Source: Lucifuga dentata (lineage: Eukaryota; Chordata; Actinopteri; Ophidiiformes; Bythitidae). Taken from it: a DNA stretch of 64,000 nucleotides. This document shows, piece after piece, positions 36,098-49,300 of this stretch (positions are counted from its first letter, which is position 1; the number at the start of each line of letters is the position of its first letter). The position numbers and the translations under genes are program-made. The DNA is taken from NCBI GenBank assembly GCA_014773175.1, contig VXCM01000440.1, forward strand, positions 124,001-188,000, written 5' to 3'. The notes beneath the pieces are model-generated. The model had not been told where the DNA came from and ran no database searches. It was given only the letters and a program-made list of their open reading frames with translations.

Positions 36098-39000
36098 TAG
36101 AGTAGGCGTGGGGATTCCTAAGCAAGCAAGCAGGTAAGCATGCCAGCACATGTAAATAAGTATATTAAGACAACTGTCTGCCTCATACATCAGGAATGAC
36201 CTGCTCTCCACGGGCGTTCACCTGCAACAACAAGCACTGCATCCCATCCGGGTGGCGCTGTGATGGCACTGATGACTGCGGAGATGGTTCTGATGAAATT
36301 AACTGTCCAACTCGCCTCCCAACCACCTGCCCAGCCGACTATTTTACCTGTGATAACAATCGGTGCATTTCTAAAATATGGTTGTGCGACGGCGACAATG
36401 ACTGTGGCGATGGATCTGATGAACACAACTGCAGTAAGTATCAAGGAGCTGAGAAAACACAGCAAATTAAAATTTTCGTTTCACTTGAAGTAGTCCATGG
36501 AATGCTGTATATAGACATTAAAAGGGATTCTACTTCTGTTAAGCAAACCTATTATAACTGAGTTTGGCCTATGATTACAGATTCAACCATCTCCAGCTGC
36601 CCTCCTGGCTACTTCCTGTGTCCAGATCACCGCTGTATCTACAACTCCTATGTGTGTGATGGAGACCAGGACTGCATGGATGGCACTGATGAGAAAAACT
36701 GCGGTAGGAATCGCTATGACTTTACTGTGTGTTATCCTTTGTTTTTTATTGCGTGTTCACTGATGTAGATTTCCTTGTATTTGTCATTTTTCATCATATT
36801 TTTCTTGTTTCCACATTAAGAGTTCTCATGTGCCTCCTATGAGTTTGCCTGTGCCAGTGGGGACCAGTGTGTCAGTTCAAGATATCGGTGCGATGGAGTG
36901 TTTGACTGCCGAGACCATTCTGATGAGCGTGACTGTCGTAAGTGTCTGCAAATTAATGCTTTTGAGTGTGGGTGGGGTTGTTTTTGAAGGTATATAAATT
37001 GCAATAATCAATTTATATTGCAATTTGAAGTTCTCAAATAAACCAGTTTCCAGTTTCAGTAATTTGGAATGTCTGTGCCCTTTAGCCACTCGAGGTCCGG
37101 GTCTCTGCCATGATGATGAGTTCCAGTGCCAGACCGATGGCTTCTGCATACCAGATGAGTGGGAATGTGATGGTCATCCAGACTGCGAGGACGGGTCTGA
37201 TGAACACAACTCCTGCTCACCTGTCACCTGCAGACCAAACTACTTCCAGTGTGCCAACAAGATGTGCATCCACATGAGCTGGTTGTGTGATGGGGACAAT
37301 GACTGCCGGGACATGAGTGATGAACAGAACTGCCCCACCCCTCCATTCAGGTGTCCCTCCGGACAGTGGCAGTGCCCTACTGACCAGGTGTGCATTGACC
37401 TGGACAAGGTGTGCAATGGCCAAAGGGACTGTCCCAATGGAGCTGATGAGTCACCTGTCTGCAGTGAGTTTTTTTTTTTTTTTTAANTTTTTTTTTTTTT
37501 TTTAAGTATTACTTTATATTTACATCTGAATAAAAGATAATTTATAGAATATAGTTTTCTGGAAATTATGCTGTTTTATATTATTTCAAGAGTGATCATA
37601 AACAAAAGACAAAAAGAAAACATTACCTAAAAAAATCCATAATATTTAACTCTCACTTCCATGTCTCTGTGAAGATGAGGATGACTGTGCCCTGAACAAT
37701 GGTGGCTGCAGTGATGGTTGTATCCAAGGTCCATTTGGGGCCCAGTGCACCTGTCTACCAGGATTTCAGCTCCTCAACAACTCCAAGACCTGTGAGGACA
37801 TCAATGAGTGTCTGATCCCAGGTTTCTGTAGCCAGCAGTGCTACAACGAGAGGGGAAGCTTCAGGTGCTACTGCTCAGATGGTTACCTGCTCGAGACTGA
37901 TGGACGTACCTGCAAAGCTGTGGGTAAGCATGATGAATCAGTTTTTTTTTAAAAAGCATACTTTCAAGTATTACAAGTATCTGTTTAATTCCTCTCTCTG
38001 TGGAGTGTGGTACCTTGTCCACAAAGATGCACTTCAAATAGAAACATCACTGTGCTATTTTTCTATCAGACCCTGCTGCAGCTGCACTTCTGGTTGCCAA
38101 ACGTAGCCAGATCATTGCCAACTGGATCAATGTGCAACCACCTCAGATGCGTCCAGTGGTCAGCGGTTCAAGCATTGTGACGGTGGACTTTGATCGTGTG
38201 ACCTCCAGAATCTACTGGGCTGATGCATCGCAGAAAAAGATATGGAGTGCCTTTTTGAATGGCACCGACAGACAGCAAGTAGGAGAACTGATATTCATTG
38301 AAAAGAGGGATTTTACATTCCTTCAGTGGGTTGAACATTGGTGCATGGGAATGGAAAACCAACATAAATTGCAGTATTCTCATCCTGCTCAATGTATTTT
38401 ACCAGTGCCTGTGTTTTTTTAAGGTGTTCTCCACTGGTCTGATGGTGCCAGAGACTGTAGCTGTGGACTGGGTTGGTCAGAACCTCTACTGGACTGACTC
38501 TGTCCTAGAAACCATTGAGGTATCCACTCTGGATGGCCAATTCCGGAAAGTCCTCCTCACCAAGAATGTTACCAGCCCCCGCGGACTGGTTTTGGATCCC
38601 CGCAGCCAGTAAGAAGAAACTCACAGACACATTCAGTTATGTCACTTTCATAATACTTTGTATTTTAACAAATACAGAAGATACTTTACTTATCAATTTA
38701 GCTGTTTTACTGGGATCCTGTGCTGTTTGAGTTGATGTCATATCTCTTGTTTGTTATACTGTTTCTTGTGTATAATCGGAGCTGCACTACAGTATGACAA
38801 ATTTTTATCACCTTCATTGACATGACTTTATCACACTGCTATTCCTCCAAGTACCAATTTGATGTTCTGGTCAGACTGGGGTCAGAACCCTAGAATCGAG
38901 CGGGCAGACATGGATGGAGCCATGAGGCGGGTCATTGTCAACACAAAGCTATTCTGGCCAAATGGCCTTGCCCTGGACTACACCACACGCAGGGTCTACT

Positions 39001-42000
39001 TTGCAGATGCCTACCTCAAGTACATTGACTACTGTGACTATGATGGGAACAACCGTCATCAGGTCATGGCAAGTGACATGGTAGGTTAAAAAAAGAGATG
39101 GCATACAGAAGGTATGACTATTTCACTTAAACCCCAAGGATAAACTCTTCATTGGATAGAAAATAATGCGGTTAACCCTGTTATACCCACTTTAAAACAG
39201 GTTCTGCAGCACCCGCATGGTATGACCATCTTCGAAGATCACGTCTACTGGTCAGAGCGTTACACCAGCAAGGTGATGAGGACCAACAAGTTCCATGGTG
39301 GCAATATCACCATTCTGATGAACAATATCTACCAGCCCATGGGCCTTGTCATGAACCATCCTATCAAACAACCTACAGGTAGGTAACTATAAAACAACAA
39401 ACCGTATGTTTGAAGGAATAACGTTTTGTGATGCATATTGGACCCCATTGGGGCCGTTCCTCAGCATTTTAGCAGCAACAAGAGTTTAGAATAAACCAAA
39501 GAACCGTTGTAGTTAGCATGAGCAGCAGTAGCAAGCACAGCAGAAACTTACAGAACAATAATCAACAGAAAATTCAAGGACAAACATGACATAGCCTCAT
39601 TAATTGGACACCACTCTGGCATGTGCGGTGCATGTAAAACCTCCAGCAAAAACTGCTGAGTGCCAAAGACAATGCCAAAATGAAGGGAAAATTATGACAT
39701 TAGTGCATTAAAGTCATACTGAGGCTGTTTGATAATGATGGTGTGATTCTGTGTGTAGCTGTCAACCCATGCGAAGAACATCTATGTAGTCAACTGTGCC
39801 TGCTATCAGGCATAAGACCAAGGTACTACACCTGCCACTGTCAGTCTGGCTGGAAGCTTGATGATGACAAACGCACCTGTATCAAAGGTATGATTGGTTT
39901 TAAAGCAGAAGAGTGTTTATGATTTAACAGTGCTTCAAAATCTTAGTAAACACTAACCACATAAATGAAAAATCTTCTGTTGTAGATGACACAGCTTTCC
40001 TGATGGTGGTGCGAGAATCGGTGATCTTTGGCATTCCCTTGGACCCTGCTGACCTTTCCAACAATGCAATGGCACCTGTATCTGGCATCGCTCAGGGGCG
40101 GGACATCGACTTTGATGACCAGGAGCAGTATGTTTATTGGGTGCAGAGCACTGTGAGTGACAGGTCTTAAGCTGAACCTTGGGGAAATGATCTAGTTTTG
40201 GTGTAAGGGATAGCATTTGATTAAATATGCCCTAAAATGTTTTTTGTTCTTTTTTTCATTCATTTGTTTAGGATAAGTTGCAAAAGTTTTCATTTTGATG
40301 TACCAATAATTTTGCTCCATCTATCAGGGATCTATATGGCGAGTGAAAACCAGTGGCACCAACAGAACTCAGTTCGCTCCAGCTGCTTTCATAGGCTCGC
40401 CTTCTGGTCTGGCTTTTGATTGGATGAGCAGAATAATGTATTATACCAATCCCACTGCTAAAAGCATAGAGGTAAGGAATTAATACCTCATTTGAGACAA
40501 AACTGATGCAGACGGTAATACATGGCCACTGAGAATACAATGGGGAAATAGAGTGTATCTCTTTATTTGGTTTCTTTTAATGATAATTTTGTCTTTGCAT
40601 CCATGCGTATCGTAATTCCTGTAAAAGCAAAATCCATATCTTTTATTTTTTCTTAATGTTTTTTCAGTATTTTGTGGTTTTTCTTTCCAAGTACAAGTAC
40701 ACAAATAAAGCTCAACACTCCATTTAGGTTATCCGTGTGGATGGAAACCAGCACTATAGAAAGACCCTCATCACCTCCACAGGCAAACCAGAAGAAGCAG
40801 GAGAGCCCATTGGGATAGCTCTGGATCCAGCACGAGGGTAAAGCATCTGTTATTTGTAAAACAAGCCTATGGTATAACTTGTCTGATTTTAATTCTGCAA
40901 CAAGGAAAACTATGAAAACTAATCATCAAGCATTAATTTCTGCTCATAAAATGGACAAAAATATATGTTCTTTGAGTGATACTGAGAATAAAACCTAGTA
41001 ACTCATACATACTTCCTGGTATTGAAAGCACCAAATTGACCTGTCAGTAAATTTGTTTTTCAATCCCTAATGACAAAAAAATCCGTATTATTTGGGACTG
41101 TTTATCATCATAGCCCACTCATTTTTATGCCAACATGACATAAGTGATGTTTATATGCTCACATGTCTTCAGTTGTTGATCGCATCAACCCTTGTCCTCC
41201 ACAGGAAATTGTTTTGGACAGACAGAGGGTCAGAGAGTGGAGTTCCTCCAAAGGTTGGCAGCTCTGACATGGATGGAGGAAATCTCAGGAATCTTTACAC
41301 AGGAAACCTGGCCAACATTGGATTTATCACAGCTGACATCTCCGCCAGCAAACTGTACTGGGGTGTGGCGGGTACAGGGGTGGTATGTCTTAAGAAGATA
41401 AAACATATATTACTTTACTGCACAATTTGCTTTAAATTCTTTTCCTAGGATGTTGTGAGGAGTGCCACTCTAAACTCCAGTTTTTTTTTTGTTTTTTTTT
41501 AAAGCTGCCCAGCTTTCATGGACCTGTTTCAGCAACCTTTCTCTCTTTGCTTTCCTTCCAGATTGAGAGTGGTACCATGGATGGAGTGAGTCGGGTGACA
41601 GTTGTCAGTGGCCTATCCCATCCGTGGGGCTTGACAGTCTACCAGAACCATCTCTACTACACTGACCTGGACTATGAGGTCATTGAGAGGGTGGACAAGG
41701 ACACCGGTGCAAATATGGTGGTGATGAGGAGTGACATGTCAGGCCTGCGAGCCCTCAAAGTACATGCCAGAGACAGTACGTGGACTCACTGGATTTAGAC
41801 TTCAGATGTCTGTGAGGTTTTTATGTAGACCTGGGCTTTGAAATGCATAAGTCTGACAACAAAATAAAAGTGGTTAAAAGGTGAGCACAGGTGATCCACT
41901 ATCTTTACCTCCAACCTTCACCTTTCTCTTTCTATCCAACCCCAGACTCAGCAGGGAGCACCAATGCCTGCAGTTCCAATAACGGCGGGTGTCTCCACAT

Positions 42001-45000
42001 CTGTCTACCCAAACCAGAAAACCAAAAGACCTGTGCCTGCACCACAGGCTTTTATCCTTCTCAAGATGGCTCCCGTTGTGAACAGTATGAATCTTTCGCC
42101 ATCATCTCCACCCCCAAGTACATCCGTGGTTTCCACATAAACAGCTCAGACCACTCTGAGGCTATGGTGCCTGTTGGTGGATGTAAGTACGCTTTATGTG
42201 GTTACAATGATGGAAAGGCAACTAAATTGAAGATGAACCACAGGTCAGGATCTGATAATCGTGTGTGTCCTTTGCAGCTTCCTATTCCAGTAGAGACAGT
42301 TTGGGCCTCCATATTGAATCTGGTTTTGTGTACTGGACTGACAACAGCACCTACAGCTCTTACAGGGGTATCTTCAGGGCCAAAACAGATGGTGGACTCT
42401 ACAGTCATATTGTCACCTCAGGCATTGGAGCAAAAGGCATCCAGGGTCTTGCTGTAGATTGGGTTGCTGGTATGGAGCCATGTCCATCTTTGCCATTTTG
42501 TGTTGTTTTTCAACAATCAGAGGGTTTAAATTTAGTCCTGGCACTCACATATCTTTTGTTGTATGATACAATTTAGGCCATCTCATGCCTGTAATATTGA
42601 GATTTTCCTCTTCTTTCCCATCTGTCCACTCTTGTCTTTAGGCAATTTGTATTTCACCAATGCTTTTGAGCGCCAGACCTTCCTGGAGGTGCTTGCAATA
42701 AACACCTCCTACAGAATGATTCTTCTCAAGTCCTTCCGTGATCAGCCCCGTGATTTAACTGTCAGCCCCAAACTCCGCTACCTCTTCTGGACTGATGGTG
42801 GCCAAATACCCAAGATTGAACGGGCCCTGCTGGATGGCACCAATCGCACAATTCTGGCATCAGAGAGTCTGGCATCTCCACGAGGCCTAACCATTGATTA
42901 CACCAATGACTTCCTCTACTGGACAGATGATGGTCTTGACATGATCTCTCGCATGGCTTCAGATGGTTCTCAGAGGGCGATTATCCGCTATGGGAGCCGT
43001 TATCCCTCTCCTAGAGGAATGGCCATATTTGGGAACTACATGCTCTGGGTAGATAAAAAGCTTGGGAAACTGTTCCAGGCTAGTAAGGATCCAGCAAACA
43101 CTGGCCAGCCAGAGGTGAGAGTTAAAATCATACAGACAGTTGCAGCTTTATGTATGATTTTCAGTTGAAATAATAAAATTATCTTCATGAGATACACACT
43201 TTATTAGGGAAACACAAATTATTATGCACAGTTTCTTAAAGGGATGTTCTTCAATTTGTATCCAGACTTTCTCTCTGATTGAAACCAGAATAATTACCTG
43301 AGCTGTTCATTAATGTTACCAGGTGATCCGAGATGGTTTGGATGGGCTGATGGATGTCACAGTCTTTGATGCACATGTCCAGCCTACATCTGCCAACCAG
43401 GTGGGCTTTAATCCATGCCAAGAAGATAACGGGCGCTGCCAGCAGCTCTGCTTTGCCATGCCAGGCCAGGAGAAACCAAAGTGTGGTTGTGCCCATGGCT
43501 CCCTTCTTAATAATGGGGTAACGTGTGGTTATGGAAATGAAGAGTTTCTAGTTTTTACCACAGACTACACGCTGAACAGTCTGAGGTTAGACCCTGAAGA
43601 TCACAGCACCGCTTTACCAACACTCAACTTGGGTTACAATATGATGGCATTGGATTATGACTTCAAGGAGAAGCGGATCTTCTTCACTAAGTATTCAGGA
43701 ATTGGTCGCAGCATGATTGGCTACATTAGCACAACATCCGCCACCAGCCCGCCTGTCATTATAGCCACAAGTGAGTTGAGCATAAAGTGTAACTTAGTGT
43801 AGAATGGTTCCTGCTTCCTACTTTTCTCACTTATTTGCATTCTTTCCCTTTATGTTTAATTCCTCTGTTCAGGTTTGGATAATCCAGAGGGCTTGGCATA
43901 TGATTGGGTCAACAAGCGTCTCTACTTCACTGACTATTATAGACAGAATATTCAGACCATTGGGGTGAATGGAATGAACCGCTCAGTTATTGCACATGCA
44001 AACCGTCCCAGGGGTATTGTCGTTGATCCCTGTTACGGGTAAAAGCAACAGACCATTATTTCACTGACTATAACTATAGTTTTGAGATTGATGTTTTGAT
44101 TTCTATGATGTTTTGATTTAATATGTGAATATTTTATTAAGTATTCATGTGTTTTGTTCGTGTGTTCACTTTACACCTTTCTCTTCTAATCTCATTTTTA
44201 CTTCCTACCACACCTTTTCTCCAATATTTTCTCTTTCCAGTTACATGTACTGGACTGACTGGGGCAGCCCAGCTAAGATTGAGAGAGCCACCCTGGGTGG
44301 AAACTTCCGGACTGCCATCATCAACACAGGCTTGGCATTACCGAATGGCCTGTCTCTGGACTATGAGGAGAGGATGCTTTACTGGGCTGATGCCTCACTG
44401 TATGTCCAGTATATATAATAATTATTATTATTGGCAGAGATACTGTAAAGAAAGGGATATCCAGCGGTTTAATTTCTAATAAGTAAAACCTGTATTTACT
44501 TCCATGATATTTAAATTTTTTTTCTCCCTTCCCTCTTTCTCCAGTGACAAGATTGAGCGGTCTTCACTGACTGGTGAGAACCGACAAGTGATCATACGGG
44601 GGGTCCAGTACCCCTTTGCCATGACTGTCTTCCAGCAGGACATCTTCTGGACTGACTGGATGAGCAGAGGAGTCTACAGGGCTGGAAAGGAGGATGGCTC
44701 TGGGTTTACAGTGCTGGCTGAGAGACTGCAATATCGACCAAACGACATCCATGTCTATGCTGAATCCAAGCAGGAGAGCTGTTCCAGCTCCTGTCATCAG
44801 TTTAATGGAGGCTGCAGTCACATCTGTATTCCTGGTAAGGACAGACTCATTCAGGTGTCACTTAACAAGTCACTAAGTATCCCTAATATTCACGTGGAGT
44901 TGCATGGTTGCCAATAGAGTAACATTGTGTGATTAATATACTGGGTAGGTAGGTCCTAGATCTCAATGTATCAGAATACAGTTTTGAGAACTAGTACAGA

Positions 45001-46312
45001 AAATTCTGAACCTCATAAACAAAATTCAAGAGATATTTCTAATTAACTGCAGAGTTACCTCTTCACCTCAGTTGCTCTCCATTCTTATTGTTCCCTTACC
45101 TCAATCTTTCCTGCAGGTCCGATGGGCCCAGAGTGCCAGTGTCCTCTGCAGGGGAAGTGGTATCTGGCCAACAATGGCAAAGACTGTATCCAAGACAATG
45201 GGAAACGCTGTCAGCCAGCACAGTTCACCTGCCTCAATGGTAACTGCATCTCTGCACTCTGGAAATGCGACGGCTATGACGACTGCAGAGATAACTCAGA
45301 TGAGCTGGAGAGAGTGTGTGGTGAGAGATTTTTTTTTTTCCTACTTTCTGTCAGTGTGTTATTAAATGTTAATTAAATGTTTCATAGGAAAGGATATAGA
45401 TATGTGTTTGGAATCGCAATGATTTTGAATTTTTTGCCATTTGCGGCTGATAAGTTGTAATATTCACAAAAATAAAGGCTAAAAAATAGATCCTCACTAT
45501 CTTGTTTCTCCCTCTCAGCCTTCCACACTTGCTCAGCCGAGGACTTCACCTGTGACAATGGCCGCTGCGTGCCGGTCAGCTACACCTGTGACTATACAGA
45601 CGACTGTGGTGACAACAGTGATGAGCGGGGCTGCCCCTTTCCCACCTGTAACCCCTCTACTGAGTTCAGCTGTGCCAACGGACGATGCATCAGTGCAGCC
45701 TTCGTCTGTGACGGCCACAACGACTGCCGAGATAATGCCACCTCTGATGAGATCAACTGCCGTGAGTGCTGATTGACCATTGAAGGGCTTGATCAGTTAA
45801 CAGATGATTTGAATGTGGTGTATAATTCTGGAATATATATACAAGTTTATTTAAAATTTGCTAACAACATGAATTCTTGAAAGAGGCGTTCTGACTTGAA
45901 GTCATTACATAAAGTAAGCCTCTCTTCTTTCCAGACAGCTACAATTGAGGTGCCTTTGAGTAAGTCATAGCTCAGTAGCCAGTGAATAAGTATTGTTATT
46001 CAATACTTATGAATAGCAGTATGACCTGAAAAAATGGTGTTTGCTGAAAAAGATGTTCCCAGGCTCAGAGGACTGTCACAGACTCCTTGTTTATATTACT
46101 GGCTGATCTTTTGCTTTCATTGATCCACTTTAGCCGACAGGACATGCCCTGCAGGCCAGGTCAAATGTGACCATACCAACATCTGTATCTATCCTGAGAA
46201 CCTGTGTGATGGTTATAACAACTGTGGAGACAACAGCGATGAAAATCCTCTCTTTTGTGGCAAGTTGAACCCTCTGTGTTTGTCATGTTGAGGAGAGATA
46301 TTGTGTGTGTGC

Positions 46313-46344
<32 letters not shown>

Positions 46345-49300
46345 TAGTCAACCTTTAAAGGAATTCTGTATCATCCATGAAGTTTACCTGCTAAGTAAAT
46401 TCAGTATAACTTGTGTAATGTAGGTCTCAATCTTTGCATTTGTGTGTGTGTGTGTGCGTGTGTTACTGTACTACAGCGGGTCGTACCTGCTCTCCAGACC
46501 AGTTCCGTTGTGATTTAGGGAAGTGTATTCCTCAGTCATGGGTGTGTGACTCCATCAGAGACTGTTCCGATGGGACTGATGAACCGCCCTCCTGTGGTGA
46601 GTTCATGAGTTCACTGCACTTACATTTAACATTTCAAGCATTTAGCTGACATTTCTATTAAGTGCAACTTAAGTGAACTGGGAAATTAAATGACATTCAC
46701 ATTCAGTGTCCTGCTCTTGGATATTTGGAATTTTGTAATTCTTTATGGAAGTGGGTCAATTTTTGACATAACTTTTACATTTCTACTGTCTCAGAGTACG
46801 TCAATCAGTTTCAGAGACTTGATATTAAATTATTAAAGGTTATTATGAATTCATATTGAAATAAGATTTTGTTTATTATATCATGATTGGATTACGGTCA
46901 ATCAACACTCGTATGATTTGGATAATGAAATGCCAACAACACTGTATATGGATATCTATCAAATGCTGATTGCTCTTACTTCAAAAACATCAAAAACACA
47001 CAATAATCAGTTCAGCATGGTGAAAGATTATCAAACCGATAAGATAAGAAGCGATCACTCAATAATTGTTGAAAATTGTTCTCTGTCCCTGTCCAGAGGA
47101 TCTGATTAGGACATGCAGTCCCAGCCAGTTCACCTGTACCAACGGGAACTGCATCCCTCAGTCACTGATCTGTGATGGCAACAATGACTGTTGGGACAAC
47201 AGTGATGAGGCTCCTGAGCTGCAGTGTGGTGAGATAGTGATTAGTCATTATTTATTTATTCATTATTTATTGAACTACTAACATGCAGCAACATTAGCAA
47301 TATAATCCTTTTTCTATCTAAACTTCATTATGATCATTGCGTATTGTCAAGGATCCATCACCCTGTTCCTTCCTTCCCTGCAGGCCAGCATACCTGCAGT
47401 TCCAACCAGTTCACCTGCCCAACCTGGTACCCTGGCCACCCGCGCTGTATTCCCCAAAACTTTGTGTGTGATGGGGATAAAGATTGTGCCAATGCAGCTG
47501 ATGAGCTCCAGAACTGTCCGAACCGCACCTGCCACATGAATGAGTTTGCCTGTTCCAACAGTCTTTGCATCCTTCTTCCCTACTAGTAAGTTGGGAAGTG
47601 TGTAAATTTTTAGTTTTAATTTTCTGTTGGTAGTTACTGAGAATGTAATGCTGTAAATTGCCCCTCTTCCTCCTCAGCTGTGACCGTGTGGATGACTGCG
47701 GGGATGGTAGTGATGAGTTGGGCTGTACATACGACACATGTCATGGCAACCAATTCACCTGTGGCAATGGAGCCTGCATCTCTGCCTCTTTCATCTGTGA
47801 TGGGGAAAATGACTGTTTGGATGGAACAGATGAAACGGACAGTTTGTGCATCACACCCCAGCCCACCTGTGGCCCCCAGCAGTACATGTGTAACTCAGGC
47901 GAGTGCATTGATGTCAGCAAGGTGTGCAATGGACAAAAGGACTGCCAAGACAACAGCGATGAAAAAGGCTGCGGTGAGATAAACATAGATATATTTTGAA
48001 GATAGTTTTATATTGGTTATATTTACAGGCATTGTGTTTATTTAAAGTGGTCAAAGGTGCCCTTAATGGAATTTCATTTCATCGCCTTTATTATCATTGT
48101 ACTAAGCAATACAACGAGATTAGGAGCGCTACTCCTGCATGGTGCACACCATAAATACATTAAAAAAAAAACAACAACAACTGTAGAATAAAACGAAACA
48201 TGCACAAAAAAAAAAAAANAAAAAAAAAAAAACAAGTCACATCAGGTTAAAGTGCAGGTAATAGAATAATCATCATATGGTGTTGTTGATATGAATTTTT
48301 GAGCATAGCAGAATGGCATCTGTCTTCCTCTGACCATCTGGTGCTAAATTCAATTTCAAAAGGCAGTATAAACATGCAGTTTTATGCTTTTAACACAACA
48401 GAGACAAAGGAAAGAGTCTAGTCCCAAAATACTAAATATTCTGGCATTAAAATGCCTGTCCTTGAACTTTATTTCTAGGTGATAAACTTCGTGTGAATCT
48501 AAGTTACCTTTTTTGCTTGCATCTCCTGTTTTTTGAATTTGTAATAGCACATGGAGGAAGTTCTTAGCATATATTATCTGCTGATGCAGTGTCAGTTTAA
48601 TCTTTGTAGGTTCATTCTGATCTTTATGATTATTGTTCACTGAAGCAAACTTAAATTAAAAGACTCAGAACTACAGTTAGTATGATCATGTCATCTTGTC
48701 TTCTTATCTTCTTTCCTTCTTGTTTCCTTTCTTCACCTAGGAATCAATGAGTGCCGCAGCCCATCTGTCCACAAGTGTGCGCAGCTCTGCACCGATACCC
48801 CCACCAGTTACTACTGCTCCTGTTATCCCGGCTACCGGCTCATGCCAAATGGCAAAGCCTGCGAGGACATCAATGAATGTCTGGACACGCCTGCCATCTG
48901 CAGCCAGATCTGTGAGAATAGTGTTGGCTCGTACCACTGCAAATGTGCCCCGGGGTACATCCGCGAACCGGACAAACGCACCTGTCGCCAGAACAGTGGC
49001 ATCGCCCCATACCTATTGTACAGTAACCGTTACTATATCCGAAATTTGACCACTGATGGGTCACATCTGAGTATAGTCCTGCAGGGGCTGTCCAATGTGG
49101 TGGCACTAGATTTCGACCACTATGAAAAGAGGCTGTATTGGCTGGATGTGGAGGCGGGTAAGATCGAGAGGATGCGCTTTGATGGGACTGACAGAGAGAC
49201 ATTGTTGGACGATGACATAAGAGGAGCAGAGGGCCTGGCGTTGGATTGGGTGGGCAGGTGTGTGAAGAGGGAGGAATGTCATAGTTGTTTAATTTTTCTT

